Assembly: GCA_964383815.1 (NCBI GenBank) | Contig: CAYLIC010000001.1 | Coordinates: 114,102-178,101, forward strand | Origin: UBA11524 sp964383815 | GTDB lineage: Bacteria; Bacillota; Clostridia; Christensenellales; Aristaeellaceae | Reading direction: 5' to 3' | DNA: 64,000 bases | In this document: positions 59,032-64,000 of the stretch, in pieces | Layout of the letters: each line of letters opens with the position of its first letter | Numbering within the stretch: position 1 is the first letter of the stretch | Program-made: the position numbers and the translations under genes | Notes under the pieces: model-generated | What the model saw: the letters and a program-made list of their open reading frames with translations, nothing else | Database searches by the model: none | Told to the model about the DNA's origin: nothing

Positions 59032-61322
59032 TCGTCATCCTCCAGCTTCACAATGGGCGCAATGGACAATACAAATTCCTTCACGCCGTATGCAGTAAAC
59101 TCAATCTGTATCCGTGCATCGGCGCCGCTGCCCACCAGGGCCACCACGCGGCCTTCGCCAAACTTGCGGTGCATCACCCGGTCACCCTGCCGGAACAGGT
59201 TCTGCATGGCGCTGCCTGCCAGCTGCCGGGCCTTGGAGGGTGCAAAACCCTTCTGTACGCCGGGAATGTCCAGCGCGTTGCCGCCCAGGGTCAGCCGAGG
59301 CTTGCCCAGGTCAGCCATGGCAGGCGTGGACCGCAGGCCATAGTTGGAGCCATACCCTCTGGGCATGGGCCTGGGTGCCTCGTGGAAGGCGGTCTCCCGC
59401 TTCTGCGCCCACTCGTCCTCCAGCAGCCGCTCGGGAATCTCCGTCAGGAAGCGGCTGGGCGGGTTGTGATTCACCTGATTGTACAGCATGCGGTGCTGTG
59501 CACGGGAGAGGAACAGCCGCTTCTGTGCGCGGGTGATGCCCACATAGCACAGCCGGCGCTCTTCTTCCATGCGCGGCTCGTCCATCAGGCTTCTGCCGGA
59601 TGGGAAAACGCCTTCCTCCATGCCTGTCATAAACACCGTGGGGAACTCCAGGCCCTTGGCGGAGTGCAGGGTCATCAGGGTGACGTACCCCTTGTTTCCC
59701 TCCACCCTGTCCAGGTCGGTCACCAGGGCCACGTTTTCCAAATAGTCCTCCAGGGTGGCGTTCTCGTCCGCCCGGGCAAACTCCTCCACCGCGCCCAGGA
59801 ACTCCTGTATGTTCTCCACCCGGGCACGGCTTTCCTCCGTGTCCTCTTTCTGATACTGCTCCATCAGCCCGGTTTTTTCAATCAGCAGCTTTACAAAGTC
59901 CGCCAGCGGCAGCGCTTCCTTCATGGCTACCAGCATGGTCATCAGCTGGAAGAAATCGCCCACGCACTTCCGCGGCCTGGAGGACAGGCCATCGGGCAGG
60001 TCGGTCAGCGCGCTGTACAGGGGCATGCCGTTGTCCCTGGCGTGGTTCACCAGCTCCTGCACGGTGCTGTCGCCAATGGCGCGCCTGGGCACGTTGATAA
60101 TCCGGCGCAGGGAAATATCATCCGCCGGGTTCACAATCACCCGCAGGTAGGCAATCACATCCCGGACCTCCCTGCGGTCATAGAATTTCTGCCCGCCAAA
60201 CACCTTGTACGGTATGCCGGAGCGCATGAGCATTTCCTCAATCACGCGGCTCTGGGCATTGGTGCGGTAGAGGATCGCCATGTTGGCATAGGGCTCGCCA
60301 TGCTTGTTCAGCTGGCGTATGCGGTCTGCCACCCAGGCGGCCTCCTCCCGCTCGTCACCGGCGCAGTACACCTTGATGGATTCACCCTCGCCAGCCTCCG
60401 TCCACAGGGCCTTTTCCTTCCGGCCCGTGTTGTGGGCAATCACCTGGTTGGCGGCATCCAGAATGTTGGCAGTGGAGCGGTAGTTCTGCTCCAGCTTGAT
60501 AACGGTGGCATCCGGGTAATCCTTCTCAAAGTCCAGAATGTTGCGGATGTCCGCACCCCGCCAGCCGTAGATGGATTGGTCGTCATCGCCCACCACGCAC
60601 AGGTTGCGGCTCTGGTCGGTCAGCAGCTTCACCAGGGTGTACTGGGCAAAGTTGGTATCCTGATACTCATCCACCAGCACATAGCGGAACTTGTTGCGGT
60701 AGTAGTCCAGCACCGGCGGGTGCTCTGCCAGCAGCTCCAGGGTTTTCATCAGCAGGTCGTCAAAGTCCAGGGCGTTCAGGCTCCGCAGGCGGGTTTCGTA
60801 TTCCACAAAAACATCATGCATCAGCTGATTGCGGTGATCCCGCTCCGTTTTGGCAAACCATTCATCCGGGGACATGAGCTTGTTCTTCGCATCGGAAATC
60901 TTCACCTTGATTTCCTTGACAGGCAAAAACTTCTCGTCAATATTCAGGCGCTTCAATATTTCCTTCAGCACGGCGGCCTGATCGTCATCGTCATAAATGG
61001 CAAAGGAGCGGGCATAGCCCAGTTTTTCAATATCCCTGCGCAAAATCCGCGCACAGGTGGAGTGGAAGGTGGAAATCCAGGCCTCCTCCGCCTGGGCGCC
61101 CACCAGGTGTGTAATGCGTTCCTTCATTTCCTTGGCGGCCTTGTTGGTAAAGGTCAGCGCCAGGATGGACCAGGCAGGCACGCCGTGATCCATCAGGTTT
61201 GCCACCCGGCAGGTCAGTGCGCGGGTTTTTCCGCTGCCCGCGCCAGCCAGGATCAGCACAGGGCCTTCCAGGGTTTCAGCAGCCAGGCGCTGCTCCGGGT
61301 TGAGCATACTCAAGTCCATCAT
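59028..61322 (-). CDS. pcrA: UvrD/PcrA superfamily 1 DNA helicase
   Basis: 764 residues. Walker A AGAGSGKTRALTCRV (about residue 30), motif II LVDEYQDTNFAQ, motif III GDDDQSIYGWRGADIRN, motif IV-VI VTLMTLHSAKGLEFPTVFMT and YVGITRAQKRLFL; C-terminal Tudor-like region DRVMHRKFGEGRVVAL. A 3'-5' helicase in repair and plasmid/rolling circle replication. Follows yerC by seven bases; pcrA-ligA is a common order in Firmicutes. Confidence 0.97.
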   Translation of the reverse strand: MMDLSMLNPEQRLAAETLEGPVLILAGAGSGKTRALTCRVANLMDHGVPAWSILALTFTNKAAKEMKERITHLVGAQAEEAWISTFHSTCARILRRDIEKLGYARSFAIYDDDDQAAVLKEILKRLNIDEKFLPVKEIKVKISDAKNKLMSPDEWFAKTERDHRNQLMHDVFVEYETRLRSLNALDFDDLLMKTLELLAEHPPVLDYYRNKFRYVLVDEYQDTNFAQYTLVKLLTDQSRNLCVVGDDDQSIYGWRGADIRNILDFEKDYPDATVIKLEQNYRSTANILDAANQVIAHNTGRKEKALWTEAGEGESIKVYCAGDEREEAAWVADRIRQLNKHGEPYANMAILYRTNAQSRVIEEMLMRSGIPYKVFGGQKFYDRREVRDVIAYLRVIVNPADDISLRRIINVPRRAIGDSTVQELVNHARDNGMPLYSALTDLPDGLSSRPRKCVGDFFQLMTMLVAMKEALPLADFVKLLIEKTGLMEQYQKEDTEESRARVENIQEFLGAVEEFARADENATLEDYLENVALVTDLDRVEGNKGYVTLMTLHSAKGLEFPTVFMTGMEEGVFPSGRSLMDEPRMEEERRLCYVGITRAQKRLFLSRAQHRMLYNQVNHNPPSRFLTEIPERLLEDEWAQKRETAFHEAPRPMPRGYGSNYGLRSTPAMADLGKPRLTLGGNALDIPGVQKGFAPSKARQLAGSAMQNLFRQGDRVMHRKFGEGRVVALVGSGADARIQIEFTAYGVKEFVLSIAPIVKLEDDE

Positions 61323-61329
61323 CCATACC

Positions 61330-61662
61330 TCAATCTTTCTGCTCCGCAGTATCCTGCGTCAATAAAACACCGTCACGCTCCAGGGCGTCCAGCACCCGGT
61401 CATAGCCGCCTGCGCCATAGAGCAGCGCCCGGTTTACCCGGCTGATGGTGGCAGAGGACGCGCCTGTCCTTCCTGCAATGTCCTGGTAGGTCACGCCGCG
61501 CCGCAAAAGGGCGGCAACCTCCAGCCGCTGGGCAATGCTCCGCAGCTCCGGAATGGTGCATATGTCCTCAAAGAAGCGATACGCCTCCTCCGCTGTGTTC
61601 AGCCGGAGCACAGCCTCCATCAGAAGGTCGGCCTGATTGTTTTTGATTCTGGATTCATACAT
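61330..61662 (-). CDS. YerC/YecD family TrpR-like regulator
   Basis: 110 residues. The TrpR-superfamily helix-turn-helix VTYQDIAGRTGASSATISRV follows the conserved CTIPELRSIAQRLEVAALL. Named YerC/YecD; target genes unknown. ATG 61662 has AAAGGAG eight bases upstream. First in yerC-pcrA-ligA. Confidence 0.93.
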   Translation of the reverse strand: MYESRIKNNQADLLMEAVLRLNTAEEAYRFFEDICTIPELRSIAQRLEVAALLRRGVTYQDIAGRTGASSATISRVNRALLYGAGGYDRVLDALERDGVLLTQDTAEQKD

Positions 61663-61713
61663 ACGCACCACTCCTTTTCGCGGCGGCACTATCACACTTT
61701 ACCGCATAACATT

Positions 61714-61722
61714 ATTATAGCA
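61714..61722 (-). promoter_or_regulatory. Extended -10 promoter of yerC-pcrA-ligA
   Basis: On the minus strand: TGC followed by TATAAT, about 52 bases upstream of yerC. No good -35. Confidence 0.5.
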
Positions 61723-61756
61723 CACTTTCCGCCGCCTGGCTAGCCGGAAAAAAACC

Positions 61757-61785
61757 TTGACACAGGTTTCTTCACCGACTATACT
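61757..61785 (+). promoter_or_regulatory. Sigma-A promoter of glnN
   Basis: TTGACA (61757-61762), a 17-base spacer, TATACT (61780-61785); consensus-like, 62 bases before the ATG. Confidence 0.8.
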
Positions 61786-61847
61786 TTCCCACATGGGGTG
61801 CATCCGCCTTTCCCGCGCCCCTGTGCTTACGGAGGAGGAGATTGACC

Positions 61848-63935
61848 ATGGCAAAGCTGCACGAGCTGTTTGGCAGCAATGTTTTCAACGATGCCGTGAT
61901 GCAGGAGCGCCTGCCCAAGGATGCCTACAAGGCCCTGAAAAAGACCATCGATGAAGGCCGCCGGCTGGACCCGGAGCTGGCCGCCGTGATTGCCCACGCC
62001 ATGAAGGAGTGGGCCGTGGAAAAGGGTGTGACCCACTACACCCACTGGTTCCAGCCCATGACAGGCATTACCGCTGAAAAGCACGACAGCTTCATCAGCC
62101 CCAAGGAAGGCGGGCAGATGATACTGACCTTCTCCGGCAAGGAGCTTGTCCGGGGCGAAAGCGATGCTTCCTCCTTCCCATCCGGCGGCCTGCGCTCCAC
62201 CTTTGAGGCCCGGGGCTACACCGCCTGGGATCCTACCTCCTATGCCTTCATTAAAAACAATGTGCTGTGCATTCCCACAGCGTTCTGCTCCTATGGCGGC
62301 GAGGCCCTGGACACCAAGACCCCGCTGCTGCGCTCCATGGAGGCCTTGAGCAAACAGGCCGTTCGCGTACTGAAGCTCTTCGGCCGGGATGCCACCCGGG
62401 TGGTGCCCACCGTGGGCCCGGAGCAGGAGTATTTCCTGGTGGATCAGAAGCTGTTTGACCAGCGGATGGATTTGATTTTCACCGGGCGCACCCTGTTTGG
62501 TGCCAAGCCGCCCAAGGGCCAGGAAATGGACGACCACTATTTTGGCTCCGTTAAGCCCAGGGTGAAGGCCTTCATGACCGAGCTGGACGAGGAGCTGTGG
62601 AAGCTGGGCGTTCTGGCCAAAACCGAGCATAACGAGGCTGCACCCTCCCAGCACGAAATGGCGCCGGTGTTCACCGTTGCCAGCATCGCCTGCGACCATA
62701 ACCAGCTGACCATGGAAATGATGAAAAAGGTTGCCAGGAAGCACGGCTTCGTTTGTCTGCTTCATGAAAAGCCCTTTTATGGCGTGAATGGCTCCGGCAA
62801 GCATAACAACTGGTCCATGACCACCAACACCGGCTACAACCTGCTGGAGCCTGGTGACAGCCCCTTTGAGAGCGCCCAGTTCATGCTGTTCCTGGTCAGC
62901 GTCATCAAGGCCGTGGACGACTATCAGGACATGCTGCGCGTGTCCGTTGCCAGCGCCGGGAATGACCATCGCCTGGGTGCCAATGAGGCGCCGCCTGCCA
63001 TTATCTCCATGTTCCTGGGTGACGAGCTGAACGAGATTCTCGATGCGTTTGAGTCCGGCGCACCCTACCACAGCCGCGAGCATAGCGACCTGACCATCGG
63101 CGTGCATGTGCTGCCCAAGTTCCCCAAGGATAATACGGACAGGAACCGCACTTCTCCCTTTGCCTTCACGGGCAACAAGTTTGAGTTCCGCTCCCTGGGT
63201 GCCAGCGCCTCCATATCCGATGCCAACGTGGTGCTGAACACTGCCGTAGCCGAGTCCCTCCGGCAGTTTGCCGACGAGCTGGAGCAGGCCCGGGACTTCC
63301 AGGCCTGCCTGCACGATTTGATTGTCCGGGAGATTCGCCAGCACAAGCGCATTCTGTTTGATGGCAACGGCTACTCCCCCGCCTGGGCAGAAGAGGCACA
63401 GCGCCGCGGGCTGAGCAACCTGCGCAACACCCCGGATGCGCTGCCCTGCATGATCGACCCCAAGAACATCAAGCTGTTCAGCGAGCACAAGGTTTTCAGC
63501 GAAACGGAAATGCGCTCCCGGTATGAAATCAAGCTGGAGGAATACGCCAAGGTGGTGAACATCGAGGCGGAAACCGCGCTGACCATGGCACAGCGGGAGA
63601 TTCTCCCCGCCGCCATGCGCTTCACCGGCGATGTGGCCCGGCAGGCCAGGGTCATCAAGGATGTTTCTCCCACCCTTACCGCCGCACCGGAGGAAAAGCT
63701 GCTGCTGAAGCTGACAGAGGAATGCACCCGCCTGTCCGATGGCATTGATGGCCTGCAGCAGGCCATTCTGGGTGCCGACCGCAGTGCCGATGCGCTGACC
63801 GCCGCCAGGTACCAGCGGGACAGGGTTATCCCTGCCATGAACGCCGTGCGCACCGCAGCCGATGCCCTGGAAACCATGATGGGTAAGGACTACTGGCCTT
63901 TCCCCACCTATGCCGAGCTGCTTTTCAACAGCTGA
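61848..63935 (+). CDS. glnN: Glutamine synthetase type III (GlnN)
   Basis: 695 residues, the size of GSIII (about 700). VTHYTHWFQPMTGITAEKHD, AFCSYGGEALDTKTPLLRS, VGPEQEYFLVD, EHNEAAPSQHEMAPVF, HEKPFYGVNGSGKHNNWSM and RNRTSPFAFTGNKFEFR give the ATP and glutamate sites. It fixes ammonium to glutamine. ATG 61848 has GGAGGAG 7 bases before; an in-frame TTG at 61842 is rejected. No regulator adjoins; regulation is not visible beyond the strong promoter. Confidence 0.97.
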   Translation: MAKLHELFGSNVFNDAVMQERLPKDAYKALKKTIDEGRRLDPELAAVIAHAMKEWAVEKGVTHYTHWFQPMTGITAEKHDSFISPKEGGQMILTFSGKELVRGESDASSFPSGGLRSTFEARGYTAWDPTSYAFIKNNVLCIPTAFCSYGGEALDTKTPLLRSMEALSKQAVRVLKLFGRDATRVVPTVGPEQEYFLVDQKLFDQRMDLIFTGRTLFGAKPPKGQEMDDHYFGSVKPRVKAFMTELDEELWKLGVLAKTEHNEAAPSQHEMAPVFTVASIACDHNQLTMEMMKKVARKHGFVCLLHEKPFYGVNGSGKHNNWSMTTNTGYNLLEPGDSPFESAQFMLFLVSVIKAVDDYQDMLRVSVASAGNDHRLGANEAPPAIISMFLGDELNEILDAFESGAPYHSREHSDLTIGVHVLPKFPKDNTDRNRTSPFAFTGNKFEFRSLGASASISDANVVLNTAVAESLRQFADELEQARDFQACLHDLIVREIRQHKRILFDGNGYSPAWAEEAQRRGLSNLRNTPDALPCMIDPKNIKLFSEHKVFSETEMRSRYEIKLEEYAKVVNIEAETALTMAQREILPAAMRFTGDVARQARVIKDVSPTLTAAPEEKLLLKLTEECTRLSDGIDGLQQAILGADRSADALTAARYQRDRVIPAMNAVRTAADALETMMGKDYWPFPTYAELLFNS

Positions 63936-63946
63936 TTCCCCTTCAC

Positions 63947-63963
63947 GCCCCCATCCCGGGGGC
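63947..63963 (+). terminator. Hairpin after glnN
   Basis: GCCCCC (63947-63952) pairs with GGGGGC (63958-63963), 5-base loop, no T-tract. It may work with the adjoining repeat hairpin. Confidence 0.4.
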
Positions 63964-63972
63964 ATCTACGTG

Positions 63973-64000
63973 TCGAAAAAGTGGCAGAGCCACTTTTTCG
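63973..64000. repeat. Edge of an interspersed repeat with perfect hairpin
   Basis: CGAAAAAGTGGC (63974-63985) and GCCACTTTTTCG (63989-64000) form a perfect 12-bp inverted repeat with a 3-base loop, cut by the window end. The left arm with flanks equals 19591-19609 (TCGAAAAAGTGGC then AAAGCC versus AGAGCC). On either strand it has a T-run, so it could also act as a terminator. Confidence 0.6.

Noticed and set aside
58836..61445. An 869-codon open frame on the plus strand
   Set aside because: Antisense to pcrA and ligA, both intact with catalytic motifs.
61827..63965. A 712-codon open frame on the minus strand
   Set aside because: Antisense to glnN, which has all GSIII motifs and a strong promoter.
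1..64000. tRNA, rRNA, CRISPR arrays, transposases, phage genes
   Set aside because: Scanned for by eye; no tRNA-like T-arm, no regularly spaced repeats, no transposase or integrase motifs were found.

Overview
The window is dense, G+C-rich chromosome (median gap only a few bases) from an endospore-forming member of the Firmicutes, most likely a high-G+C anaerobic clostridium of the Oscillospirales/Christensenellales kind. The evidence is the complete spoIIAA-spoIIAB-sigF operon at the left edge, sigH in its classical mrnC-rlmB-yacP neighbourhood, clostridial radical-SAM proteins, type III glutamine synthetase, ThyX instead of ThyA, and several small proteins resembling clostridial coat families. 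The species cannot be named from the sequence. I see no rRNA, tRNA, CRISPR array, insertion sequence or prophage; this is core chromosome with a few accessory patches.

Layout. 1-1514: sporulation sigma-F operon. 1518-6531: deoD, a possible 56-codon membrane ORF, ygiQ, a TetR regulator, a ferredoxin and a cysteine-rich probable coat protein. 6530-16239 (minus): one six-gene operon, asp23-yloV(fakA)-recG-heterodimeric ABC exporter-ppk, read from a promoter at 16239. 16288-22972 (plus): a secreted papain-like protein, a decayed phosphodiester-glycosidase pseudogene, a TIM-barrel isomerase, uppP, a D,D-carboxypeptidase and an FGGY kinase. A duplicated terminator flanking a decayed repeat lies between uppP and dacF. 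23066-26080: a UBA/DUF4342 membrane protein and a two-component system. 26085-30323 (minus): glycosyltransferase with hexapeptide acyltransferase, and an ABC exporter. 30334-38321 (minus): a BaiN/HI0933-type flavoprotein and tex run directly into bceRS; bceAB follows behind its own gap carrying a BceR-like box. 38350-43619: tspO, DAHP synthase behind a tyrosine leader-peptide attenuator, and the sigH cluster (minus). 43696-49378 (plus): radical SAM-der-plsY-lepA-SLOG. 49382-57070: hemW, copZ-like, the scpAB/site-2 protease group and a wall-peptide/alanine-racemase group. 57067-61722 (minus): yerC-pcrA-ligA. 61757-63935: glnN, then the edge of a repeat hairpin.

The most notable find is upstream of the DAHP synthase gene. 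In 200 bp there is a sigma-A promoter, an 18-residue leader peptide with five tyrosines (MLRARYAYYYVLYRMCRA) behind a strong ribosome-binding site, a 7-bp antiterminator pairing that uses the end of the leader ORF, and an intrinsic terminator just before the enzyme gene. This is the full architecture of a ribosome-mediated tyrosine attenuator controlling the first step of aromatic amino-acid synthesis. It falls below usual ORF length cut-offs and would be missed by standard annotation. Second-tier finds are the BceR-like operator, the repeat/terminator duplication, the multiply broken glycosidase, the secreted cysteine-peptidase-like protein and the cysteine-rich coat candidate with a mother-cell-type promoter match.
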